Of a DNA stretch of 38,053 nt, positions 15,856-23,826 are shown in pieces. The stretch's first letter is position 1, and each line of letters opens with the position of its first letter. This DNA comes from Akkermansia muciniphila (lineage in GTDB: Bacteria > Verrucomicrobiota > Verrucomicrobiia > Verrucomicrobiales > Akkermansiaceae), in the NCBI GenBank assembly GCA_945879075.1, contig CAMCUY010000012.1:1-38053 (forward strand). The letters are read 5' to 3'. The translations under genes and the position numbers were made by a program. The notes below the pieces were generated by a model. That model was not told the DNA's origin, did no database searches, and was given only the letters and a program-made list of their open reading frames with translations.

Positions 15856-17328
15856 TCAGGCGTGGCTGAACGCTTCTTCGAACGCGGCGACGATCGTCTC
15901 GACGGGCTCAAGGCCGCAGGAAACGCGCAACAGGTTCGGTGAAACCCCGCAGCCCTCGGCCCACTCCAGTTCATGATAGTGGGCGAGCAGGGTGTAGGGG
16001 CAGACCAAGGTGAACGGCGTGCCGAAGCTCGGGCCCTTGCTCAGGCGCAGGGCGTCATAGACTTTCGGAGTCTTTTTCTGGTTTTTTAAAACGAAGGAAA
16101 GCAAGCCGCCGTAGCCGGCGCCCTTGTGCATGACCGCCTCGTAGTTGGCCTTGTGGGTCAGCGAGGGATGCCAGACTTCCGCCACGGCCGGATGATTGGC
16201 CAGCCATGCGGCGAGTGCCTGGCCGTTGGCGTTCACGGTTTCCATCCGCGTGGCGTAGCCTTTGAGATTGGAGAGCAGAACCTCGGCGTCGCCGATGTAT
16301 AACGGAGCGCTCTCGGTCGCGTCCGCGGTTAGGGATTCGCGCAGCGCGTTGGCGACCGGCGAGTCGGCGCGGACGGTCGCCATTCCGGCCATGACGTCGC
16401 CTTTGCCGGAAATCCACTTGGTCAGGCTGCCGGTCACCACGTCGGCGAAACGCAGGGAATCCACGTTCAACGGGCCGGCGGCGGAGTCGTCGATGACGAA
16501 TGGCGTGCCGCTGTCTTCGCAGGCCTTGGCCACGCGATGCAGGTCGATGGTGCGCAGCAGGGGATTGCTGGGAACCTCGGTGAAAACCCCGGCGAACTCG
16601 CCCTGGCGGATGCGCATCAGGGCCTCGTCGAAGGATTCCCCGGTGGCGTCGTTCAGATAGACCACGCCGTGGCCGAAGAGCTCCTGCACCTTCAGGCTGT
16701 CCACGTATGGAAACTCCAATTGCAGGGTCTTCTTGCCGTCGCGCATCCCCGGCAGCGCGCGCAGGACGGCGGTGATGGCGGCCATGCCGCTGCTGAAAAT
16801 CAACGTGTCTTCCGGTGCGGCACCGCTGAATTTGGCCAGCGAGCGGGAAATCAGATGCGACTTGGATCCCTCGCGCAAATTTCCATCGATGAAATCCTGC
16901 GCCTGCCTGCTGCTGACGATCTCGCCGGCGAAGCGCCAGTATTCGTCGGCCTCGCGCTTGGCCTTGGCGGGGACGACTAACACTTGTAGCCCGTGGAAGC
17001 TGGCGATCCGCACGGCGGTTTCTGCGCGGCGCTCGACCCAGCGGTGCGCCCGCTGAACGGAAGCGCGGGTGGGCAGGACGATGACTTCCTCGTGTTCGCC
17101 GGCGACTTCGGATTTCGCGGCGGCGAACAGGCGCTCCACGACCGGGTGTTTGAAAAAGCGGGGATAGCCGGTGCGCATCCGTTTGAGGACTTTCTCGCGG
17201 CCTTCCTCGTAGCCGAGGATGGAGTCCCAGGTCGGCAGGCAAACCGAGCACGCGTGAGGAGAATCCGGAAGCGGCAGCCCCAGATCCTGTTCCTGCCATG
17301 CCGGATTGGCTGATAGGTCACGCTTCAC
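15856..17328 (-). CDS. Fungal-type cystathionine gamma-synthase-like PLP enzyme
   Basis: A 490-residue Cys/Met-metabolism PLP enzyme. The C-terminal two thirds have the fold-type I pattern: 'FSSGMAAITAVLRAL', the Asp of 'PFVIDDSAAG' near the cofactor, and the PLP lysine in 'VTGSLTKWISGKGDVMAGM' (about residue 305). The N-terminal part, 'SPHACSVCLPTWDSILGYEE' and 'RMRTGYPRFFKHP', is not found in E. coli MetB but recalls fungal enzymes (yeast STR2, Neurospora met-7). Expected role: joining cysteine to an activated homoserine to give cystathionine for methionine synthesis. The start is uncertain: GTG at 17328 follows a GGAAGG run, but spacing is tight, and the frame is open much further upstream. 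Confidence 0.78.
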   Translation of the reverse strand: MKRDLSANPAWQEQDLGLPLPDSPHACSVCLPTWDSILGYEEGREKVLKRMRTGYPRFFKHPVVERLFAAAKSEVAGEHEEVIVLPTRASVQRAHRWVERRAETAVRIASFHGLQVLVVPAKAKREADEYWRFAGEIVSSRQAQDFIDGNLREGSKSHLISRSLAKFSGAAPEDTLIFSSGMAAITAVLRALPGMRDGKKTLQLEFPYVDSLKVQELFGHGVVYLNDATGESFDEALMRIRQGEFAGVFTEVPSNPLLRTIDLHRVAKACEDSGTPFVIDDSAAGPLNVDSLRFADVVTGSLTKWISGKGDVMAGMATVRADSPVANALRESLTADATESAPLYIGDAEVLLSNLKGYATRMETVNANGQALAAWLANHPAVAEVWHPSLTHKANYEAVMHKGAGYGGLLSFVLKNQKKTPKVYDALRLSKGPSFGTPFTLVCPYTLLAHYHELEWAEGCGVSPNLLRVSCGLEPVETIVAAFEEAFSHA

Positions 17329-17410
17329 CCCCCTTCCATGCCCCGGCCACGGACATAGGGCAAGCCGGATCAATATGGGTCGTGTAACAAATCGGCGAGC
17401 AGTGAGTAAA

Positions 17411-17771
17411 TTAAAGGGCCATAGCGGGTTCAGACTTGGCGATGATTGAGGCGGGGGCGGCGGCGCGGATGACCAGGCCGCCGAGGAGGTGCGCGGGCGG
17501 GGTTGCCGGAAATTTTGCCACCGCCGGCAGAGTTGAGAACCAGTCCGAACTCGAGCTCGGCGGTCGCCTGGTCGGTCCAGTAGCCGATGAACTGGGTTTG
17601 CTCGCCCACCATGCCGACCTCGATGCTGCGCCGGATGCATCCTGCCAGCGGCGGAGCGGCGATGTGCTCGCGGGCCTGCTTGAAGTCGGTGAGATGGGGG
17701 CACGGGTCTTCGTCCGGACCAAGTCCGAGGATGTTGCGGGCATCACGGAGCTTGACGCTGAGTGTGGGATT
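17411..17771 (-). pseudogene. Decayed gene directly after nadE
   Basis: Reading in frame from the nadE stop codon, the minus strand still codes for protein-like sequence: 'SVKLRDARNILGLGPDEDPC', 'HLTDFKQAREHI', 'SIEVGMVGEQTQFIGYW' and 'TAELEFGLVLNSAG'. There is no start codon before it. Near 17470-17500 the frame must shift by one to reach 'HLLGGLVIRAAAPASIIAK', which ends in a TAA at 17411-17413. Loss of the start plus a frameshift argue for a pseudogene, probably with an internal deletion after 'EHIAA'. I cannot name the family; the first part vaguely recalls Verrucomicrobial proteins with a 'LGLDPDEDPRPHL'-like motif. Confidence 0.42.
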
Positions 17772-19409
17772 TCAGCCGACGAATCTCTGAACGATCGGCA
17801 TTCGGCGGCCGATGCCGAATGCCTTCGATGTCACGCGCAGGCCGGGCGCGGCTTGGTGGCGTTTCCACTCGTTGAGATCCACGCGGCGCTGCACCCAGCG
17901 GACGGTGGTTTCCTGATAGCCGCGGGAAATGATCTCGTCGGCGGAAAGCTGGTTTTCCACGTAGAGTTCGAGGATGGCGTCGAGGATTTCGTAGGGCGGC
18001 AGTGTGTCCTGGTCCTTCTGGTCGGGCCGGAGCTCGGCGCTCGGCGGCTTGTCGATGGTGTTCCACGGGATGATTTCGCGCCCGCGGTTGATCCAGCGGG
18101 AGACTTCGTAAACCCGGCATTTCGGCAGGTCGGAAATGACTGCGAGGCCGCCGCACATGTCGCCATAAATCGTGCAGTAGCCCACGGCGAGCTCGCTCTT
18201 GTTACCGGTCGTTAGGAGCAGGTGGTTCTCCTTGTTGGAAAGCGCCATGAGCATCAGCCCGCGGAGACGGGCCTGCATGTTTTCCTCGGTGACATCCTCG
18301 GGTTTGCCTTCGAACACCGGCTGCATCGTGGCTTTGACGGCTTCGAAGGCGTTTTTGATAGGAACCTCGTCGCAGCGGATGCCGAGGTTTTTCGCCAGCG
18401 CGAACGAGTCGTCCACGCTGCCGCGCGACGAGTAGGGGCTGGGCATCGTCAGGCCGCGGACGTTCTCCGGGCCGAGCGCGTCGGCGGCGATCACTGCGGT
18501 GAGCGCGGAGTCGATCCCGCCGCTGAGGCCGAGGCAGACGCTGGAGAATCCGCATTTCGTGACGTAGTCGCGCAGGCCGAGGACGAGGGCTTGATAGAGT
18601 TCCTCGGCATCGCAGGAATCGAGTGGCGCTTCGTCTTTCACCGGTGAGAAGGGATCGACCACGACGCAGGTTTCGGAGAATCCCGCGAGCTGGGTGGCGA
18701 CGAGGCCGTTGGCGTCGGTGACCAGCGAGTGGCCGTCGAAGACAAGCTGGTCGTTCGCGCCGACCGCGTTGCAATAGACGACCGGGACTTTCGCCTTGCG
18801 GGTGATTCCGCCGATCATCGCGCGGCGCAGCAGTGGCTTGCCGAGATGGAAGGGCGAGGCGCTGAGATTGAGCAACAGATCGATGCCTTTTGCCGAGAGT
18901 TCATCGACCGGATCGCGATCGTAAAACGGGCGCTGCAAGTAGTCCTCCGTCCAGATGTCCTCGCAGATCGTCACGCCGATGCGGCGGCCATTCCAGAGGA
19001 TCGGCTCGCTGGCATCGCCCGGCTCGAAGTAGCGGCGCTCGTCGAAGACATCGTAAGTCGGCAGCAGGGTTTTCCAGACGCGGTGCTGGATTTTTCCGTG
19101 CTCCAGCCAGGCTGCGGCGTTGCGGAACGGTTTCCCCGGCCGTGAGGGATGGTGGTGGTCCACGTAGCCGACGAGCAGCGGCACCTCGCGGATTTCACCG
19201 GCGAGGTAGTCGAGCGCCTGCAGGCATTTCGGAACGAACTGGGATTTGAAAACCAGATCCCGCGGCGGGTAGCCGACCAGCGACAGCTCGGGCGTGAGCA
19301 CCAGGTCCGCGCCGGCCTCGAGGCATTCCCGGTAGGCGGCGAGGATGCGTTTCACGTTGCCGGGGAAGTCCCCGATGACCGAGTTGATTTGAGCGATGCC
19401 GATGTTCAT
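17772..19409 (-). CDS. nadE: Glutamine-dependent NAD+ synthetase
   Basis: A 545-residue two-domain enzyme that makes NAD+ from deamido-NAD+, ATP and glutamine, the last step of NAD synthesis. The N-terminal nitrilase-type glutaminase carries the triad Glu41 ('LTPELSLVGYP'), Lys113 ('WKTLLPTYDVF') and Cys149 ('VTICEDIW'). The C-terminal synthetase has the PP-loop 'LGLSGGIDSAL' (Ser296-Ser301) and 'TTGNKSELAVGYCTIYGDM'. The ending 'AFGIGRRMPIVQRFV' is normal, so the protein is complete. The start is the ATG before 'NIGIAQINS'. It is a separate transcription unit; decayed sequence follows in the same frame after its stop. Confidence 0.96.
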   Translation of the reverse strand: MNIGIAQINSVIGDFPGNVKRILAAYRECLEAGADLVLTPELSLVGYPPRDLVFKSQFVPKCLQALDYLAGEIREVPLLVGYVDHHHPSRPGKPFRNAAAWLEHGKIQHRVWKTLLPTYDVFDERRYFEPGDASEPILWNGRRIGVTICEDIWTEDYLQRPFYDRDPVDELSAKGIDLLLNLSASPFHLGKPLLRRAMIGGITRKAKVPVVYCNAVGANDQLVFDGHSLVTDANGLVATQLAGFSETCVVVDPFSPVKDEAPLDSCDAEELYQALVLGLRDYVTKCGFSSVCLGLSGGIDSALTAVIAADALGPENVRGLTMPSPYSSRGSVDDSFALAKNLGIRCDEVPIKNAFEAVKATMQPVFEGKPEDVTEENMQARLRGLMLMALSNKENHLLLTTGNKSELAVGYCTIYGDMCGGLAVISDLPKCRVYEVSRWINRGREIIPWNTIDKPPSAELRPDQKDQDTLPPYEILDAILELYVENQLSADEIISRGYQETTVRWVQRRVDLNEWKRHQAAPGLRVTSKAFGIGRRMPIVQRFVG

Positions 19410-19525
19410 GAGCGCTTTCAGAAAACACCCGCAAACGGCCGGCGGCAAAAGGAAAAAACTTTTTGGCTAGGGCCGGCATTTGAAATCACCGGGAACGCCG
19501 CTCGCCGCGCCGGCGGGTTTTTTAA

Positions 19526-19840
19526 TGGCAGGCGGTTCCCGAGTTGTCGGAAGAGTTCCACGTTTACGCCGTCTGGTGGAAGGACTAGGACACCCTTTTG
19601 CTCTATCACAACGGCGAGAGGGTGGCGGAAATGAAAACCGGCGGCGGGTTTCTTGAAACGATGTGTTTTTTCGATACAGAGCTTTTCACTTGGGACGGCC
19701 TGCCGACCATCGAGTCCCTGAAAGACCCGCCCAGAAACACCATGCGGGTGGAATGGGTCCGCGCCTGGAAATTGATGAAGGCCGAAAACGAGTCGGCCCG
19801 GCTGAACGCTCCGGAACGAGGATCAACGCCTCGCGAGTAG
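19526..19840 (+). pseudogene. C-terminal relic of a GH16 beta-agarase/porphyranase-like enzyme
   Basis: In one frame the sequence reads 'ELSEEFHVYAVWWKD', a TAG stop (19586-19588), 'DTLLLYHNGERVAEMKTGG', 'FLETMCFFDTELFTWDGLP' and 'RNTMRVEWVRAWKLMK'. This is the characteristic end of GH16 agarases, porphyranases and carrageenases ('FH.Y.v.W.d...i.fY.nG', 'fdtEvftW.GlPt...L.d..rNtm.vdWVR'). The catalytic centre with the E[ILV]D motif lies upstream in intact enzymes and is missing here. With the in-frame stop this is clearly a pseudogene. The tail overlaps the convergent parA gene by 18 bases. Confidence 0.72.
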
Positions 19841-20617
19841 TTGGCCGACGGCGGCGTGGCGGGTGAGGAACTCGTCGGCCATCGCACCGTAGGCTTGGGC
19901 GCCGAGGCCGTTGGCGTCGTGCTCGAAGATGGTTTTCCCGTAGCTGGGCGCCTCGCCGATGCGGATCGTCCGCGGAATCATGGTGCGATATATTTGATCC
20001 GGAAAAAACTTGGAAACCTCCTCGACGACTTGGCGTGAGAGCAGGGTGCGGCCGTCGTACATCGTCATCACGATGCCTTCGAGCTTGATGCCGGGATTGG
20101 CGTCGGAGCCGCGGATCTGGTCGATGACGTGGACGATTTTCGCCAGGCCTTCGAGGCCGAACCACTCGCACTGGAGAGGGATGAGGATTTCATCGGCGGC
20201 GGCGAGTGCGGAAGTCATCAGCACGCCGAGCGAGGGCGGGGTGTCGAGGATGCAGTATTCGAAAAGGTCGTTTGGCTTGAGCGCCTGGAGGATGGTGCGC
20301 AAACGGGTGAGGTGGTCGTCGCTGCGGGCGAGCTCGATTTCCACGCCGGCGAGGTCCATTTCCGACGGCAAAATTGAGAGGTTCTCGCGGCCGGTGGGTA
20401 AAATCTGTTGGGCAACGGTGGCCTCGCCGAGCAGGACCGGGTACATGCTGCAGCCGTCGGGCGGCTCGATGCCGAGGCCGCTGGTGCAGTTTGCCTGCGG
20501 GTCGAGATCTACCAATAGCACCCGTTGGCCGCGCAGCGCGAGGGCGGCGGAGAGGTTGAGGGCGGTGGTGGTTTTACCCACGCCGCCTTTTTGGTTGGCG
20601 ATGGCGACGACTTTCAT
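19823..20617 (-). CDS. parA: ParA/Soj-family chromosome partitioning ATPase
   Basis: A 264-residue ParA-type P-loop ATPase. The deviant Walker A 'KGGVGKTT' (10-17) follows 'VVAIANQ', then come Walker A' '[11 protein letters not shown]' and Walker B '[11 protein letters not shown]'. '[11 protein letters not shown]' and '[17 protein letters not shown]' are typical of chromosomal Soj/ParA. It dimerises on ATP, binds DNA non-specifically and segregates ParB-parS complexes. In most genomes parB follows directly; here the downstream side is a GH16 relic, and no parB lies in the window. The length and start are standard. Confidence 0.93.
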   Translation of the reverse strand: MKVVAIANQKGGVGKTTTALNLSAALALRGQRVLLVDLDPQANCTSGLGIEPPDGCSMYPVLLGEATVAQQILPTGRENLSILPSEMDLAGVEIELARSDDHLTRLRTILQALKPNDLFEYCILDTPPSLGVLMTSALAAADEILIPLQCEWFGLEGLAKIVHVIDQIRGSDANPGIKLEGIVMTMYDGRTLLSRQVVEEVSKFFPDQIYRTMIPRTIRIGEAPSYGKTIFEHDANGLGAQAYGAMADEFLTRHAAVGQLLARR

Positions 20618-20789
20618 GCGGCGGTGGTCCGGACCCGGACGGGCAGACAGTCACGGGCGGGCGCGCCGCTGGCAATCAAAACCGCAGGGCGGCTTGAAAT
20701 CAACGGCGGCGGAAAGCAACTAGGCCTCCGAGGCCGGTCGACAGTCCCGGATGTTCTTCGACCTCGGCAGGGGTCGCAGCAAGCGTCGA

Positions 20790-21212
20790 TCAATCAAGAT
20801 ATTTCGGATCATTGGGGATCTCCGCCTTGTCGAGCATGGCGGTCCACTCCTCCCGCAACGATTTTGTTCGATGGTGCTCTTCCTGATTTCCAATGTATTC
20901 ACGGACGGCTTTCCGGGAAGTGACGCTGACGGAGAATGCGGCGTATCCATTTTGCCACGAGAACTTGTCGCCGTGCTCGATGGTGTCCCGCACCCAAGAA
21001 GCCGCGGATTTTTTCAGATCTCTCGCAAAGTCAGCAAGGCAGTGGGTTGATTTCAATCCGACGAGTAGATGGATATGGTCAGCCGCACCGCCAGCGGCTT
21101 CCGGCGTCCCTCCCAAGCCGCGGACGGTGCCGCCGAGATATTCGTGAAGGCGTGGCCGCCATGATGGGAAAATGATCGGGGTGTCTGGGCCTGTCACGCT
21201 TTTCCAGCACAC
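20790..21212 (-). mobile_element. 5'-truncated REP-associated (IS200-like, Y1) transposase
   Basis: A 140-residue frame of the RAYT/IS200-like HUH single-strand transposase family. The HUH motif is 'DHIHLLVGL', and the helix with the candidate nucleophile Tyr is 'AVREYIGNQEEHH'. 'WRPRLHEYLGGTVRGLGG' and 'KFSWQNGYAAFSVS' are also typical. Intact relatives begin with a strand 'YHiVFSTK.R' before the 'WR.RLH.YLG' block; here those first 20 or so residues are replaced by unrelated sequence, so the element is probably dead. A REP-like hairpin lies about 30 bases before the frame. No flanking direct repeats are visible. Confidence 0.72.
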
Positions 21213-21243
21213 CTTTCAGGGTGCGAATTGATTCACAATGGTG

Positions 21244-21282
21244 ACCCGGGGTAGTCGTCGCTGACGCTCCTCGACCCCGGGC
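21244..21282. repeat. REP-like imperfect palindrome beside the transposase
   Basis: CCCGGGGT (21245-21252) and ACCCCGGG (21274-21281) form an eight-base inverted repeat; inside it CGTC (21256-21259) and GACG (21263-21266) form a second small stem. The whole can fold as a long bulged hairpin. Its place just 5' of the RAYT gene fits the known association of these transposases with REP sequences. Only one copy is seen in the window. Confidence 0.6.
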
Positions 21283-21405
21283 TAACCTCTGAAATCTCTG
21301 CGGGATGGGAACAAGCTCTAAAAATTACTGCAACGCTCACAGATTGAGGTGATGAAGCGCGGACTCAGGACCGGTTTCCGGAGAGTCCGGGCAATTGGCC
21401 GCAGA

Positions 21406-21888
21406 TCAACAATCCGTATTTTTCGCCAGCGCCGGCGGGATCAGATAGGCGAGCGTGCCGCGGCGGGAGGGTGGATTGACTTCGAGGCAGGCGAGAGCTC
21501 CCTTTTTAATCTCGATGCTGCCGCCGTTGGCTCCGAGGATACACTGGATGAGTCCGGAGAAATCCGGTTCGTGGCCGACGATGGCGACGCTCTTGAAGTC
21601 GTGGAAAGCGGCGAGTTCCTTGAGCGCGTTTTCCGGGGCCATGCCGCTGGCGAGCCAGCCTTGGATGGTGGCGCCGGGGATTTCGGCGGTCTGGCAGAAC
21701 TCCTCGGCGGTTTGGCGGGCGCGGACCAGCGGGCTGGTCAGGATGATGTCGGGAAGTTCGCCGGCGGCTTTCAGGAGCTTGGCGGCGTGGCGGGCTTGCT
21801 TGCGGCCTTTCTCGACCAAAGCGCGCGAAAAATCACCGTCGGGGTGGCTGTCCTCGGCTTTTCCGTGGCGCAGGAGAATGAGCTTCAT
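21406..21888 (-). CDS. sixA: Phosphohistidine phosphatase (SixA-like)
   Basis: A 160-residue histidine phosphatase superfamily protein. The catalytic 'LLRHGKAE' holds Arg7 and the nucleophile His8; 'LTSPLVRARQTAE' provides Arg58, and 'VAIVGHEPDF' the second His106. This short form with 'RHGKAE' and 'GHEPDFS' is the SixA type, which removes phosphate from histidine of phosphorelay proteins in E. coli. The cellular substrate here is unknown. It lies 50 bases downstream of fabG on the same strand and may be cotranscribed. The start is the ATG of 'MKLILLRHG'. Confidence 0.85.
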   Translation of the reverse strand: MKLILLRHGKAEDSHPDGDFSRALVEKGRKQARHAAKLLKAAGELPDIILTSPLVRARQTAEEFCQTAEIPGATIQGWLASGMAPENALKELAAFHDFKSVAIVGHEPDFSGLIQCILGANGGSIEIKKGALACLEVNPPSRRGTLAYLIPPALAKNTDC

Positions 21889-21938
21889 TTCGATGAGTAA
21901 ACGCTGGGATGCTGAAAACTGAAATGCTGAAATCAGAG

Positions 21939-22685
21939 TCACATGGTCATGCCGCCGTCGACGGCGATGACTTGGCCGGTGATGTAGCGGGCGGCCGGAC
22001 TGGCGAGGAAGGTGACGACTTCGGCGATGTCTTTGGTTTCGCCGAAGGTGGCGAGCGGGATTTTGGCGATCACCGCGTCCTTGACCGCCTGGGGAAGCTC
22101 GTCGGTCATGTCGGTGGTGATGAATCCGGGGGCAACGGCGTTGCAGGTCACGCTGCGGCCGGCGAGTTCGCGGGCGACGGCTTTGGTGAAGCCGATCAGG
22201 CCGGCCTTGCTGGCGGAGTAGTTGGTTTGGCCGGCGTTTCCAATGAGGCCGATGACTGAGGCGATGTTGATGATGCGCGGATCCTCGGCTTTCATCAGGA
22301 CGCGCATGAAGGCTTTGACGGTGTTGAAAGCGCCTTTGAGATTGGTGTCGAGCACGGTGTCCCAGTCGTCTTCCTTCATCCGCATGAGCAGGCCGTCGCG
22401 GGTGACGCCGGCGTTGTTGACGAGGATGTTCACGGTGCCGAGTTCGTCGCTGATTTTCTTGGCGAGCTCTTGCACGGCGGCATGGTCGGCGATGTCCACG
22501 GCGTAGGCGGTGGCGGAGCCGGGGAAGGCGGCGTTGATTTCATCGGCGGCTTTTCCACAGCTCGAAGCACTGCGGCTGACGACGGCAACCTTGGCTCCTT
22601 CGGCGGCGAGGGCGCGGGCGATTTCCTGACCGATTCCACGGCCACCTCCGGTGACGACGGCGACTTTATTGGCAAAGCGTGACAT
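21939..22685 (-). CDS. fabG: 3-oxoacyl-[acyl-carrier-protein] reductase
   Basis: A 248-residue short-chain dehydrogenase that reduces 3-oxoacyl-ACP with NADPH in fatty-acid elongation. Features: glycine-rich 'VTGGGRGIG' (11-19), 'NNAGVTRDGLLMRM' (the FabG-typical block after 'NNAG'), and the active site Asn115, Ser143, Tyr156, Lys160 ('TNYSASKAG'). The C-terminus, 'VAPGFITTDMTDELP' and 'ITGQVIAVDGGM', is likewise FabG-like. The start is the ATG before 'SRFANKVAVV'. It is divergent from panE (81 bases apart) and followed by sixA. Other fab genes are not next to it. Confidence 0.92.
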   Translation of the reverse strand: MSRFANKVAVVTGGGRGIGQEIARALAAEGAKVAVVSRSASSCGKAADEINAAFPGSATAYAVDIADHAAVQELAKKISDELGTVNILVNNAGVTRDGLLMRMKEDDWDTVLDTNLKGAFNTVKAFMRVLMKAEDPRIINIASVIGLIGNAGQTNYSASKAGLIGFTKAVARELAGRSVTCNAVAPGFITTDMTDELPQAVKDAVIAKIPLATFGETKDIAEVVTFLASPAARYITGQVIAVDGGMTM

Positions 22686-22766
22686 GCCGGGAAGGTGGCG
22701 GCGGGGGCGGGCGGCTGTCAATCCTCGGGGCTTGCGGGCGGGTGGGGGAGGTGATGCAGTGGGCGC

Positions 22767-23690
22767 ATGGACTGGACATTTCGGAACGTGGCGGTGGTGG
22801 GTTCGGGTGCCATCGGGCTTTATTATGGCGGTCGTCTGGCGGAGGCGGGCGAGGACGTTAGGTTTCTGGTGCGCTCGGACTTCGAGGCGATTTCACGAGG
22901 CGGGTTGAAGGTAGAAAGCGCGCATGGAAATTTCGAGCTGCCGCGGGTGAAGGCGCATCGGACGGCGGAGGAAATCGGGCCGGTGGATCTGGTGATCGTG
23001 GCGTGGAAGGCGACGTCGAACCATCTGCTGGCCTCGGTTTTGCCGCCGCTGCTGCATGCGGGGACGCAGGTGCTGACGCTGCAGAACGGTTTGGGGAATT
23101 GCGAGGCACTGGCGGAAATTGTCGGGCCGGAGCGGGTGTTGGGCGGGCTGTGCTTTGTCTGCATCAACCGGATTTCGCCCGGTCGGGTCAACCACTCGGC
23201 AGGCGGCCGGATGACGATCGGTGAATTCCTACCCGATGAATCCAGCCGTGCCGCCGAGCTGGAACGGCGTTTCAAAGCGGCGAAAATTCCAGCGGTCACG
23301 GTCGAAAACCTGAAGACGTCGCAGTGGGAAAAACTCGTCTGGAACATCCCGTTCAACGGGCTTTCCGTCGCGGAAGGCGGCGTGACCACGGATGTCTTGC
23401 TGGCCACACGGGAAAAGGAAAACGAGCTGCGCGCGTTGATGGTCGAGGTGATCGCCGCCGCCCGCGCACAGGGGCTGGACCTCAGCGACGAGCTCATCGA
23501 TTTCAACATTGAGCGGACCCGGCCGATGGGGCCTTACCGGACGTCGAGCATGGTTGATTGCGTGGAAGGCCGGGAAGTGGAGGTCGCACCGATCTGGGAG
23601 GAGCCGCTGCGGCGGGCGCGGGCGGCGGGAGTGGAGATGCCGCAGACGGCGGAGCTGCTGCGGCGGATCCGCGAGCGGCTGACGAAGTGA
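22767..23690 (+). CDS. panE: 2-dehydropantoate 2-reductase
   Basis: A 307-residue ketopantoate reductase, which makes pantoate with NADPH on the route to coenzyme A. The N-terminal Rossmann motif is 'VVGSGAIGLYYGGRL' (12-17 GSGAIG). 'TLQNGLGN' forms the substrate region, and the catalytic Lys with the conserved Asn is in 'EKLVWNIPFNGLS'. 'PYRTSSMVDCVEGREVEV' is the family's C-terminal substrate block (usually 'SM.qD...gr.tEid'). Family relatives of other substrate range exist, so the exact substrate is inferred. The gene starts 76 bases after the point where the divergent fabG begins. Confidence 0.88.
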   Translation: MDWTFRNVAVVGSGAIGLYYGGRLAEAGEDVRFLVRSDFEAISRGGLKVESAHGNFELPRVKAHRTAEEIGPVDLVIVAWKATSNHLLASVLPPLLHAGTQVLTLQNGLGNCEALAEIVGPERVLGGLCFVCINRISPGRVNHSAGGRMTIGEFLPDESSRAAELERRFKAAKIPAVTVENLKTSQWEKLVWNIPFNGLSVAEGGVTTDVLLATREKENELRALMVEVIAAARAQGLDLSDELIDFNIERTRPMGPYRTSSMVDCVEGREVEVAPIWEEPLRRARAAGVEMPQTAELLRRIRERLTK

Positions 23691-23826
23691 GCGAGTGGAA
23701 TTTTTTCCGCGAGACAAAGCCACTTGTGGCGACCGCTAAAGTCGGCGAGAATCCTCTGGAACTCCCCTCATTCATTTGGGAGCTTCCGTCATTCGTCGCC
23801 GGGCCAGCATGCTGGTCGTTTCCCAT

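Noticed and set aside
15259..15942. Long plus-strand frame overlapping the CxxC protein gene
   Set aside because: Arg/Gly/Ala-rich shadow frame; the other frame has duplicated conserved cysteines and a clear end.
23724..23752. TTGTGG and GAGAAT with 17-base spacing before the DUF4175-like gene
   Set aside because: Both boxes match only four of six and the region is GC-rich; too weak to claim as a promoter.
23762..23784. CTCCC / GGGAG hairpin between panE and the DUF4175-like gene
   Set aside because: Only five base pairs and no T-run, so it is not a convincing terminator.
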